A stretch of 64,000 nt of DNA, from NCBI RefSeq assembly GCF_029784135.1, contig NC_073746.1:282173348-282237347 (forward strand), given 5' to 3'. Below are positions 11,840 through 22,368 of this stretch, one piece after another (within the stretch, counting starts at the first letter, position 1; every line of letters starts with the position of its first letter). The stretch comes from Toxorhynchites rutilus septentrionalis. Its lineage: Eukaryota; Arthropoda; Insecta; Diptera; Culicidae. The position numbers and the translations under genes were made by a program. A model generated the notes under the pieces. That model searched no databases, was not told the origin of the DNA, and saw nothing but the letters and a program-made list of their open reading frames with translations.

Positions 11840-12400
11840 ACAAATTCTTTGAAAAAATAGAAGGAAATCGGGTTTTTATGAAAATCGTTATATTGATTTT
11901 TCATACGGTACTTCCTGCGAATGTTGATTTGCACGATTAAATACCCTGTACAAAATTCAATTGGACTCTATACAAATTTATTCATTCGGACTTCATTTAC
12001 TATTGTCGCAGATGTCGAAATTAAAGTTTTCTGAAATAGAAAAATCACCCAAGGGTGGAGTAAAGGAAATCGGGGTTTTCAAAAAAAATTGTTTGATGCC
12101 AATGCTATTTGATGACATCTTTTAAAATCGCATAAAACTTCGAGATTTACTGTTATCTCGAAAAAAAAAATTCATCAAAAATCGAATTTTGAGACTAAAA
12201 ACGACCAAGGGCCTAAAAATCAATATTAAACAAAAAAAAATCGAGATAACCTTTCCCTGTGATTTTAAGACATATGGAATAAAAAAAATGTTTTGAAAAC
12301 CCCGATTTCCTTTACTTCCTTTGGGTGATTTTTTGATTTTCAGAAAATTTAAATTTCAACATCTGTGGCAATAGTAAATGCAGTCCAACAAACTTCGTCC
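11840..12400. repeat. Dispersed satellite-like repeat, family B, diverged copy
   Basis: The stretch carries GATGCCAATGCTATTTGATG, then AAAACTTCGAGATTTACTGT followed by ATCTCG and an A run, matching in order the copies at 37466-37795 and 63497-64000. It is AT-rich with many A/T homopolymers and no coding capacity. Confidence 0.6.
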
Positions 12401-13528
12401 CGCTCAAAATGGATTTTTTGTTATCAAAGGGCCTGGCCGGGTACTAAGTACTAAGTTTAAGTAAATTTAGATGTTTGATGTTCAGTATTTTTTCTTATTT
12501 TTGTCTCAAAGCTATTGAGAATGGCGTGAAAAAAAAACCAAAAGGTGCATTTTTCACCATAGACCCTATGTTAAACCGCATAGGGGTTCAAAAAAACCGC
12601 CAAAATTTCCTATTTAATATCCAATACAATATTTGCCATACAACAGCATAGGATGCTCCATACTTTCACTTCAGTAGATAGCCAGGGAATGCCAGACATC
12701 TTTATGATTTTATCGTCTGAATTGAATGTCTCCCTGATTGGTGATGAAATTCCCCGATTTTCACGGATTTCCCAGGTAATCGACACCCTGTAATTGTCTA
12801 GATTATGTTTATTGTTTAGAAGTAAGAAAGTAATGGTATAGATTAACCAGTTTATTGCGTTACATTGTTATATAGAAATTCTATAAAAATATATTAGTGA
12901 AATGTATATGCGACTGCCTGATATTATATATCTTCTATGTTCAACACTTACTACGATAGAAAGTATTCTAATATACTTTCTGTTACCCGAGAAACCTTAA
13001 TTTTCCCATCAGCCTGATTATCAATTATCGTAAATAAATTTTGAAGAAACTCAATTAAAACTGGCACGAAGCTATAACACTAGCATTTAAGCCAGAAACA
13101 TGAGAGATTTCCATAATTATTGTTTTTACTTTGATTTCTCACGAATATCACAAGTGCATTAGTGCGTTTTATCATTGTATTAGTATGCGATAATAGCTGG
13201 GCCCTCACTATTACTGATTTACGGTTTAACAAAAAAAACATCACTTCATTTTCGGTTCCATGTACGATGCAATTTTGTGGAACGTATAGATTTTGTCTCT
13301 AACTGAATTTATCGCTGTAATCCATAGGTAGATATAGCTCGCAAGTACGTACGTATTTTTAAAGAACGATGATGTATAACATAAGTTAACATGATAGCGC
13401 AATCAGACATTCATCCGCCTGTGAGATCTTCACTAATGCTACATCATAAACTTTTGACACGAAGGCGACACGGTCCATAGGCGGTTACCACATTGCCTTT
13501 GCGTTGCCTTTAAGCTTAACTGGTGCAG
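12401..13528. other. Intergenic / Myt1 3' region
   Basis: No gene is seen. A TTTATT at 12851-12856 is a minus-strand AATAAA that could serve Myt1. Around 12745-12790 lies the inverted form of a short repeat (TTTCCCAGGTAATCGACACC) also met near 56150 and 61180. Confidence 0.4.
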
Positions 13529-15296
13529 TCAATCTGAGTCATCAGATTGGAAGAACAATTTCTTCTTGGTGAGAAGAGACGAATCAGCACAGTAACCCGA
13601 GTTGTGGAGTAGGGAGTGGCGTGAATGTAACGATTGATCATCAACCCGATGGCTGTTGCTCAAAGAGAGGAAAAAATCTTCCTCGCCCGAATCGAAACTA
13701 GAAAATATGTTTCCGTAAAAGTAAAGATCATACATTTCAATATCCGCTTGCAAAACATACCTTATATTCCTGGACGGTGTGTCAATATTATTATTCCTGA
13801 AGGTAATTCTCATTCCCGTGTGATTATGATTCAGTGGCGTCGAGTTCATCATCCTTAAGCTTGGCGTGTGTAATGGAACCGTATTGTTCAAGGTAGGGGT
13901 AATCTGTACTCCAGTTCCACTGCTTTTATCCGATGCATCAAGATCTGGTTCACCTCCAGACAACAAATCATCATCCAATTCCTCATCGAAGTCTTTCATG
14001 AGACATGTCCGTACGCTACTGTTGATTCCGTTCTGATTGCTTCGATTGCAGTTTACATTCGGCCTTCTGTAGTTAACGTCAGGGCTGGATGGTTTCTCGT
14101 GGTTCAGCCGCAGGTAATTTGCTATCGAAAGCACTAAACTTGCCAGGAGACATCTAAGATTACACAGCTTCCGGTGCATATAGGATTTTACTTTCCGAAT
14201 CAATCGCCAGCGTTTTCTTTCACGGTACAGATCTGCTATCCTTGAACATTGCAGCAATATGTCGACGGAAGGACGTGACTCTGGAGCCGGACTTATCATC
14301 CATCGGATAACATCCTGTAGATCTTGGGAAAGCCTACACAGGATCTCTGCCGGGAGGGAACCGCTGCGCAAATTTTGCCACAACGGTCCGTTTGATGGGA
14401 GCTCCAAGTTACACGAAAGCTCTAAAATTGCAATACCCAAACTGAAAATATCCACTGCTTTCGTATACCGTCCTTCCATCAGTTCAGGAGCAATATATCG
14501 TGAGTCACCTTCAGTTGCACGATTCAAACTGTTGTTACTCAAGTCAAACACCAGCCCAAAGTCCGCTAATTTACAAACACCGTCGTCCGTTATCAGAATA
14601 TTGTCGAGCTTGATATCCAGATGAATTAAATTCCTATCGTGCAAACTCTTCAGACCCTGCAAATACGAGTAATGCTATCGTAAGTTGTTTTCCACAAACA
14701 CAAACATTGTTCATTACCAATAATAGATCCAGCAGTATAGACCATATTTTGCTTTCCGGAATGAAACGCTGCTCCATGGCATAATCCTCAAGGCTACCCT
14801 TACAGAGTTCCATTTGCATATACAGCCGATCATCTTGCTCCCACGCCTGGTACAACTTAATACAATTCTCATGCTCACTAAACTGTTCGTACCTCCGGAC
14901 CTCTTCCAATCGTTCCTGCCGATAGTTCTCTCCCCGGAAAAATTCCTTCGACTTCTTCACCGCATACAAACATCCATCCAGTCGACTTTTCACCTTGAAT
15001 ACTTCACCGAAAGAACCCTCGCCGACTTTTGTTATCTGTTCGAAACACTGCTCGTAGTATGACTCACGCTTTTCCCGCTGGTACAGCGAACTGAGTTCTG
15101 TTTGACTGTTCTTAAACGAAATCGCGGTAGCCGTCGATGTGCCGTTCAAACTGCGGCTGAAGCTTGCATCAAATTTTGGATATAACTTCGGTGGCCTTGG
15201 TGGACGTTGTGGCTGGTTCCGCCGTCGTGGTTGTTTGAAGGATAATGATAAATTATTCTCTTCCAGAAATTCTGGTACTGGCAGCGGCGATTTCAT
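13529..15296 (-). CDS. Myt1: Membrane-associated Cdk1-inhibitory kinase Myt1
   Basis: Exons on the minus strand are 15296-14718, 14656-13761 and 13697-13529. The introns are 61 nt and 63 nt; the second is also open in frame. With it spliced the protein has 547 residues. A kinase domain at about 83-343 shows the glycine loop GEGSFGEV, the AVKK lysine, HLDIKLDN in the catalytic loop, DFGL, and EGDSRYIAPEL, matching Myt1 rather than Wee1. A hydrophobic stretch at about 362-375 after the kinase fits the ER/Golgi membrane anchor that defines Myt1. The family phosphorylates Thr14 and Tyr15 of Cdk1, holding cells before mitosis and meiosis. A non-coding first exon ends at 15480 with a clean GTAAGT donor, and the acceptor CTAG lies four bases before the ATG. 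The acidic Ser/Asp-rich tail ends in SDDSD. Confidence 0.95.
13698..13760 (-). other. Myt1: Probable 63-nt intron of Myt1, open in frame
   Basis: The sequence begins GTATGT and ends TTTTCTAG on the minus strand and matches the size of the other Myt1 intron. It contains no stop and is a multiple of three, so reading through adds 21 residues (YVLQADIEMYDLYFYGNIFS plus one). Splicing gives NISFDSGEEDFF. Confidence 0.7.
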
Positions 15297-15300
15297 TGTT

Positions 15301-15479
15301 CTAGATGTAAGCGTTGGCGCTACAAAAAAAGAATAATTAGTAGTGTTTTATTGAATGGGATTGTAAGTTGAATGGGTGTGTAATGGATTGGCACCTGCAA
15401 TTAGGTACCCATCAATTTGATAAAAGAAAAACAAAGCGCCGTTTTCATGAACAAAATTTTAGGTTATGTTTACACTTAC
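15301..15479 (-). other. Myt1: Myt1 5'UTR intron
   Basis: On the minus strand CAGCAG|GTAAGTG at 15480/15479 is a near-consensus donor, and ACATCTAG|AACAATG at 15301/15300 is an acceptor just before the start codon. The start of the first exon lies to the right of 15480 and is not defined. Confidence 0.6.
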
Positions 15480-15480
15480 C

Positions 15481-15782
15481 TGCTGACACGGATTACGAAT
15501 TTGAAACTGCCCTGCTGGAAATGTTTTCTCACTGATAGAACTCAGTTTGACTGAGTGTATACTCAAACACCATTTGATGTAAGATTTATGGTTTTCGGTG
15601 TATGAACTCTATGGGAAATCATGCAATATCTGAACCTAGCGGTCTTTATCGTACTTCTGTTTTCACTTGTTTGTATTATTTATTGAATGTGACAGTTTTT
15701 CTACAATTTAACCGACTCTTTACCGACATATACAGTGATTTGCCTCTAATTGAACATATCGTAGCACCACTCAGTGTCACGT
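15481..15782. other. Myt1 5' exon and likely promoter region
   Basis: Sequence upstream of Myt1 up to the Harbinger-like element at 15786. No TATA box is evident. The open frame at 15602-15802 on the plus strand has no family features. Confidence 0.35.
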
Positions 15783-15785
15783 TAA

Positions 15786-17089
15786 GGCCATCTACACACT
15801 AGGCAACCTAAGTTGGAAAGCAACTTAACGAATCTGTCAAAAAAGTTGAGAACATGTGTAATCAAATGGGAGCATACACACTAGGCAACTGGCAACTTTG
15901 GTCGGATCAACTTTTTCGATTCAACCTAGCATGTCGAGTCGCGCGCGATGTGTGTTGGCAACCTTTTCGTTCAATTGATGTTGACATTTCGATTTCTGCG
16001 TTCGTTGAGTTTCGGTATTTGTCAGTTGCAATACCAAACATTGTTTCCAAAATTGAACTAGTTTACAAAAACACGAATGAAATGTAAGGATTTTACTCAT
16101 TTGATATACAATTTCATATATTGTTTTATTGTTTTCAGGTGAAAATATTACGGAGCAAGACGCAGTTATTGTGGCGGTCGCTCTTCATACATTCGTGTGT
16201 ATGTATGGATTCGGGGTAGTCGGTCACTTTAAAAACAATGAATCAGATCGTGAATTACGAGAGAGCACTCCGGTAAAAACATTGTTTCATTAAATAACTC
16301 GCAACTTTCCTGCCTTCTAGACCCGCATGACACGATTCACTAGAATGATGCATCTTCAATTAACACCGGATCTACGAATGAAATAGAGGGAGAGAGAACA
16401 GAACCATAGCTGAGCACAGTCCCTGTGATGCTTCAATGGATGCTGATTTAACCACTACCGAGATCATGTCGGAGGTGATACATGAGAACAGTACGGCACT
16501 ACTGCGAGAATTTAACAAACATTCGAATTCGCTAGCGATAAAATGTTCAACATGAATGTTTCAATTTCATCATTTGTTTTTGTTTTATGTGAAATATTAT
16601 TAAAGTCGCCTGCCCAAGAGCAACACGTTATATTTTCTTGTCTTTTTCATGCAATCACTAAATTTGTAGTGATGATGATTATCTGTTTCATGCAGTTGAT
16701 ATGAATATTGGACTGAATTGGAAGCATTTTTCTACACAAATGTTGTACTATAAAGCTGCTCGTTTTTATATCAATGAGAGTGTTGAAAAGTTACGTATAT
16801 ATTGATGCTTTTGATTTTATTTCTTTTCGTTCGAATTAAGGAAAAATCTAAGCAAAACAGATTTTTTGAAAACAAACTGTTTTATTAATAATTCGCTTTC
16901 CATATGATTTCCTGGGGTAATTGAAGAAATGACATCTCAGCTAGCCTAATGACGTGTGATGCATGATGACGGATGAAAACTTAACGATTTTATCACCTTT
17001 GAGTTGCCTCAATGTGCAGAGCTGAGTTGGAGACCCGATTGACATCGCCAACATAGATCGGATTGCGGTTGCGTAATGTGTAGATGGCC
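15786..17089 (+). mobile_element. 1304-bp Harbinger-like element with transposase remnant
   Basis: The ends GGCCATCTACACACTAGGCA and, inverted, GGCCATCTACACATTACGCA are flanked by TAA at 15783-15785 and 17090-17092, the PIF/Harbinger target. Inside, about 16141-16230 reads like TEQDAVIVAVALHTFVCMYG, and about 16321-16385 reads TRMTRFTRMMHLQLTPDLRM before a stop, resembling the N-terminal part of Harbinger proteins. No complete gene remains. Confidence 0.75.
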
Positions 17090-17090
17090 T

Positions 17091-17222
17091 AAGTGCTATT
17101 CACACACAACGTCCACGTCACGTTCACGTCACGGCACGTCACGTTACGTCAATTATTCTCCCATGCAATCCTTTTGAAAACATTTACATACACCAGCAAC
17201 GTAATGACCCGTCAGCATACAT
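17091..17222. repeat. Single arm of a foldback element
   Basis: The sequence GTGCTATTCACACACAACGT onward follows the left arm of the neighbouring foldback element at 17226-17460, with CACGTCACG-type motifs, but has no matching right arm. Confidence 0.65.
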
Positions 17223-17225
17223 TTA

Positions 17226-17460
17226 AGTGCGATTCACATACAACATCCACGTCATGTTCACGTTCCGTCACGTCACGTTGCGTCAATTATTCTTCCATGC
17301 AATTCTTATGGAAGCATTCACATACACCATCAACGGCAAGTCGAAGTTTCCGTTGCCGGTGTATGTGAATGTTTTCATAAGAATTGCATGGGTTAATAAT
17401 TGACGTAACGTAACGTGACGGGGCATGAACGTGACGTGGATGTTGTATGTGAATCGCACT
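17226..17460. mobile_element. 235-bp foldback (hairpin) MITE
   Basis: The left arm from AGTGCGATTCACATACAACA and the right arm ending TGTTGTATGTGAATCGCACT are inverted copies over nearly the whole length, with a centre near 17340. TTA flanks both sides (17223-17225 and 17461-17463). The element can fold into one long hairpin of about 110 bp. Confidence 0.85.
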
Positions 17461-17463
17461 TTA

Positions 17464-17697
17464 ACAAGAAAGACCGGCAGGATTTGTAGAGAAGAATAAT
17501 TGACGGTGACGGACGGTTCGTTGGGTTTTTATCTGGGCTTTGTGTCTCGACTTTTGTTTTGATTTTGGCTATTAGCTCCAAATTTCGGAGTCAAAATTCG
17601 CGACTTGCTGAGCAAAATACTCTATATATTCAGGGTACGTTTATAACAAGGTAATCTAGACTCGAAATGTGTAACGACAAGATTCACTTATACTAAA
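17464..17697. other. Spacer, no feature recognised
   Basis: Short stretch between the foldback element and the left end of the outer nested element. No conserved frame is seen. Confidence 0.4.
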
Positions 17698-18629
17698 GTG
17701 ACCAGATGGTCAGAGGTCTAACGCGGGACACAAAAAACAAAACGTTATGTATATACGTTATGTGAGCATAAACCATAGTTCAGCGAGTCTAAACTGATCA
17801 GTACTGTTTTTTTCTGAGTATCGGCACTCAGTTGTGATTTTTCGGTGGTTTAGATTTTGTTTGCGCCCAAAAATCACTCGCTCAATCAGAGCATTTACGC
17901 CTGGCAAGCACGATTCAAATTCTACAATTTTCTTCAAATTACCGAATGGAATGTTCGAAAATTCCAATTCATTTTTCATCGATTTTAGTGTTAACGTATG
18001 CATTCAAAAAAAATGGAGTAATTTCGGATGACGATGATAGATAATTTATAGGAACAAATTTTGTTTATATCTTACGTTTATTAAGTCTACAACAAAAATG
18101 ATTCAAGGCTGTTGATTCGCTGCAGCAGCACTGTCAGCAACTTGATGATTTTTCCATATTGCAAGCTCCACCTCACAGCGAAAGAGTTGGACATCCTGAT
18201 GAATATTTTGTCCGCCAAATATAGCCGATCTGGTATTTACAATATCATCTCTTTACCGCTCTTTAAGCCGGATGATTGAAGCAACTGACCAAACGGTGGA
18301 GATGAATCTGGCCAAAATGGACATTTTTTAGCGGAAGCGTCAGACGAGACCGGCCGTAACTGAGCAGCATGCAATCACCTAGAAGAAGTAGCTTGAGGTG
18401 AAAAACTTCTTTCCGGCGAAATAAGTGAAAAACTTCCACCAAAGCCACAAAAAGGTAAAATAACACGCCGATATTCATCGGCCATATTTCAGGTTCCGGC
18501 CAACTTCCGTAAGACCGCCCAGCGCTTCATCTACGATACTTCATCAAACAACTTTGCCTCTTCCTGTCGAATATACACTACCCAGCAATCATTAAATCGT
18601 ATAATTTTGCACGTACTAAGTCTTAAAAG

Positions 18630-19802
18630 CTCCCGTGGCCGAGTGGTTACCCAGCAAACACTAAATGTTATATAACAAGCGTATATATAACATCATATGC
18701 CCTAAAATTTGGTTGGCATATAATACGACTAACTGGCATATGCATGCAAAAGTGGAGGCCATATACATACATGGCAAATGCTTACCGAATTTGTTTGGAT
18801 GAACATGCAACTTTGACCGGCTATAATAGCGACTTGTGCCATACTCATATACGATTTATTACAGACATAAAAAAAAACAAATGGCGCAAAATATTTTCGT
18901 GAAATGTTTATTATAGCCTCACGAATCCCCATTTTTATATATGAGTATTTATGTTTGTAGAAATAATAATTGTTTGATTGACTTGTGTTGGGAGTGGAAT
19001 TGAATGTTTAAAATGGCACAGATTGATGTTTGGTGAAAACTGCTCCGATATGGGTTCGAACTCCGGTCGTCTGGATTATCATCCACCAGCTATCTCGCGC
19101 GGCTATCTGCAATTTAATTCAACAGCGGTTAAAACTTTCGAGTGCATCAGCATTTCATTGACATTTCAATATGATGTAATATGTCCTTTATTAGGATCTA
19201 ATATGATTTACTGTTTCATGATTTTCTTCAGCATGCAACACGATTTACTACAGTACTGAATCGATTTAAATTATACGCTTATACGACACACAAACTGCAT
19301 CAGCGTAATATACGCATATGATTCGGATTAAATATGTTTTACGACAATGTACATCATAAAATTGATGTTTATTATACCGATATGCGACTTAATTTGATAA
19401 TGGTATATAAAATCGAGTTTTTACATTTTATGCGATTTCAAATATACACGATACACACTTTGATTGATATTATATGCGATTATGATTTATTCGGATTTAT
19501 TGTAAGACTTGGCACGTGCAAAATTATACGATTTAATGTTTGCTGGGTAGCGTCATAACTAACATGCCGGGGGTTCGGGTTCGATTCCCGTTCTGGTCGG
19601 GGGAATTTTTCGTCAAAGAAATTTCCTCCGACTTGCACTGTGATCACGCGTATTCTAGAGCTTGCCACTCAGAATGCATTCAAGGCGTGTTATTTGGCAT
19701 AGAAATCTCATCTAAGTACTAATAAAAATGACGCAAGTAATACTACGTTGAGACGGCGAAGTTCCTCTAGGAACGTTAGTGCCATTGAAGAAGAAGAAGA
19801 AG
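18630..19802 (+). mobile_element. Feilai-type tRNA-derived SINE, itself split by family A copy A1
   Basis: The head CTCCCGTGGCCGAGTGGTTA (A box), interrupted by A1, continues after 19548 with GGGTTCGATTCCCGTTCTGG (B box). The unique body contains CCGACTTGCACTGTGATCAC, and the tail is GAA repeats. This matches the Feilai SINE of Aedes aegypti as I remember it. The 12-bp duplication AAGTCTTAAAAG at 18618-18629 and 19803-19814 shows retrotransposition into family A copy A2. Joined, the SINE is about 275 bp. Confidence 0.9.
18650..19547 (+). mobile_element. Family A element, copy A1 (898 bp), inside the SINE A box region
   Basis: It starts CCCAGCAAACACTAAATG and ends TTTAATGTTTGCTGGG, with TA at 18648-18649 and 19548-19549. 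It lacks the internal block found in A2, A3 and A5 between the tRNA-like part and CAGCATTTCATTGACATTTC, as does A4. The insertion splits the SINE just after GAGTGGT. Confidence 0.9.
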
Positions 19803-20328
19803 AAGTCTTAAAAGAAATCAGAATAAATCATAATCGCATATAATATCAATCAAAGTATGTATCGTGTATATTTGAAATCACATAAAATGTGAAAACTCGA
19901 TTTTATATATCATTATCAAATTAAGTCGCAATTCGGTATAATAAACATCAATTTTATGATGTACATTGTCGTAAAATATATTTAATCCGCATCATATGCG
20001 TATATTACGCTGATGCAGTTTGTGTGTCGTATAAGCGTATAATTTAAATCGATTCAATACTGTAGTAAATCGTGTTGGATGCTGAAGAAAATCATGAAAC
20101 AGTAAATCATATTAGATCCTAATAAAGAACATATTACATCATATTGAAATGTCAATGAAATGCTATAACATTGACAAGTTTCATTTCATAACAGCAATGT
20201 TTGAACACATACGAAAGAATAAAATAATTAAATTTTAAAAAAGTGGCTGATCCTACTGCATAGAATGTATTAGGATATATCATATCGAATCATATGTATG
20301 AGTTTTAACCGCTGTTGAATTAAATTTT

Positions 20329-20396
20329 AGATAGCCGCGCGAGATAGCTGGTGGATGATAATCCAGACGACCGGAGTTCGAACCCACATCGGAGCA
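20329..20396 (+). repeat. tRNA-like (Pol III box) block inside family A
   Basis: In A2 the plus strand reads GATAGCCGCGCGAGATAGCT, then GGAGTTCGAACCCACATCGG, giving an A-box-like and a B-box-like sequence at tRNA spacing. The same block occurs inverted in A1, A3, A4 and, with a 13-bp deletion, A5. It could be a captured SINE head. Confidence 0.5.
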
Positions 20397-20855
20397 GTTT
20401 TCACCAAACATCAATCTGTGTCATTTTAAACATTCATATTCCACTCCCAACATAAGTCAATCAATCAATTATTATTTCTACGAACATAAATATTCATATA
20501 TAAAAATGGCGATTCGTGAGGTTATAATAAACATTTAACGAAAATATTTTGCGCCATTTGTTTTTTTTCTATGTCTGTAATAAATCGTATATGAGTATGG
20601 TAAAAGTCGTATTTGGTGCTTTGACAATTCATGAATATATTCATATTAGATCGCAATTCAATTCCAACATAATCGCTATTATAGTCGGTCAAAGTTGCAT
20701 ATTCATCCAAACAAATTCGGTAAGCATTTGTCATGTATGTATATGGCCTCCACTTTTGCATGCATATGCCAGTTAGGCGCATTATATGCCAACCAAATTT
20801 TAGGGCATATGATGTTATATATACGCTTGTTATGCGATTTAATGTTTGCTGGGTA

Positions 20856-21168
20856 GTTCTTCCGGCTTATTTAAAACGTTAAGCCCTGACCGAGCTAGGG
20901 GACCAAAGATGAACTTTTCGTCAGACTCACGTTGGTCCCTGCGGATCAATAGGGGACTTTTATAAAAATCATTTTCCAATTTTGGAGCTGTCGCTTCCAG
21001 TTGACACTCTCTAAACAAAAAGCCCAATGTCGGTGCGATGAAACCAGCTCAACGTATTAATCTTTGGATGCATTAGAAGCGCTCTTGAACAATCTGCCAA
21101 ATAAATGTTTTTTTTGAGGCTCACCCATTTAAGAAAATCAACATGATCAAATTGTGATATTGCAATAT
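20856..21168. other. Spacer between family A copies A2 and A3
   Basis: Part of the presumed outer element. It contains AAGCCCTGACCGAGCTAGGG and ends TGCAATAT before A3. No gene is recognised. Confidence 0.4.
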
Positions 21169-22218
21169 CCCAGCAAACATTAAATCGCATAACAAGCGTA
21201 TATATAACATCATATGCCCTAAAATTTGGTTGGCATATAATGCGCCTAACTGGCATATGCATGCAAAAGTGGAGGCCATATACATACATGGCAAATGCTT
21301 ACCGAATTTGTTTGGATGAATATGCAACTTTGACCGGCTATAATAGCGATTATGTTGAAACTGAATTGCGATCTAATATGAATATATTCATGAATTGACA
21401 AAGCACCAAATACGACTTTTTCCATACTCATATACGATTTATTACAAACATAGAAAAAAAACAAATGGCGCAACATATTTTCGTGAAATGTTTATTATAG
21501 CCTCACGAAATAATAATTGTTTGGTTGACTTGTGTTGGGAGTGGTATATGAATGTTTAAAATGGCACAGTTTGATGTTTAGTGAAAACTGCTCCAATGTG
21601 AGTTCAAACTCCGGTCGTCTGGATTATCATCCATCAGCTATCTCGCGCGGCTATCTAAAATTTAATTCAACAGCGGTTAAAACTCATACATATGATTCGA
21701 TATGATATATCCTAATACATTCTATGCAGTAGGATCAGCCACTTTTTTTAAATTTACTTATTTTATTATTTCGTATGTGTTCAAACATTGCTGTTATGAA
21801 ATGAAACTTGTCAATGTTATAGCATTTCATTGACATTTCAATATGATGTAATATGTTCTTTATTAGGAGCTAATATGATTCACTGTTTCATGATTTTCTT
21901 CAGCATGCAACACGATTTACTGCAGTACTGAATCGATTTAAATTATACGCTTATACGACACACAAACTGCACCAGCGTAATATACGCATATGATGCGGAT
22001 TAAATATATTTTATGACAATGTACATCATAAAACTGATGTTTATTATACCGAATTGCGACTTAATTTGATAATGATATATAAAATCGAATTTTTACATTT
22101 TATGCGATTTCAAATATACACGATACATACTTTGATTGATATTATATGCGATTATGATTTATTCTTATTTCTTGTAAGACTTAGCACGTGCAAAATTATA
22201 CCATTTAATGTTTGCTGG
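21169..22218 (+). mobile_element. Family A element, copy A3 (about 1050 bp, uninterrupted)
   Basis: It runs from CCCAGCAAACATTAAATCGC to ATTTAATGTTTGCTGG and is the longest copy without a foreign insert, so it defines the family length. AATAT occurs directly on both sides instead of the usual TA. The interior is AT-rich with many TATATGC-type short palindromes and no convincing gene. Confidence 0.85.
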
Positions 22219-22368
22219 AATATTAATATCGCGGGACATTTTCGTTTCTTTTGCCAAATGCGGAACGTTTCGCGGGGCGGAATCTTACGCGGGACATTTT
22301 GTTAAAATTCGGGACTGTCCCGCGTAACGCAGGACGTCTGGTCAGTTTAACTTATACACTCTCAACTA

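Larger units (their letters stand above)
18581..20853 (-). mobile_element. Family A element, copy A2, carrying a Feilai SINE
   Basis: The ends CCCAGCAATCATTAAATCGT and (inverted at the right) CCCAGCAAACATTAAATCGC are flanked by TA at 18579-18580 and 20854-20855. The element is inverted relative to A1, A3, A4 and A5. It is interrupted at 18629/19803 by the Feilai SINE; the host duplication AAGTCTTAAAAG is on both sides of that insert. Without it the element is about 1.09 kb. Confidence 0.85.
17698..22346. mobile_element. Outer inverted-repeat element holding nested family A copies
   Basis: The left end AGTGACCAGATGGTC with CGCGGGACA and the right end (inverted) ACTGACCAGACGTCC with CGCGGGACAG form imperfect inverted repeats of about 35 bp. 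Removing the nested elements A2 (with its contents) and A3 leaves about 1.3 kb. Non-nested parts are 17698-18580, 20854-21168 and 22219-22346; they hold no recognisable transposase. The unity of this element is inferred from its ends only. Confidence 0.55.
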
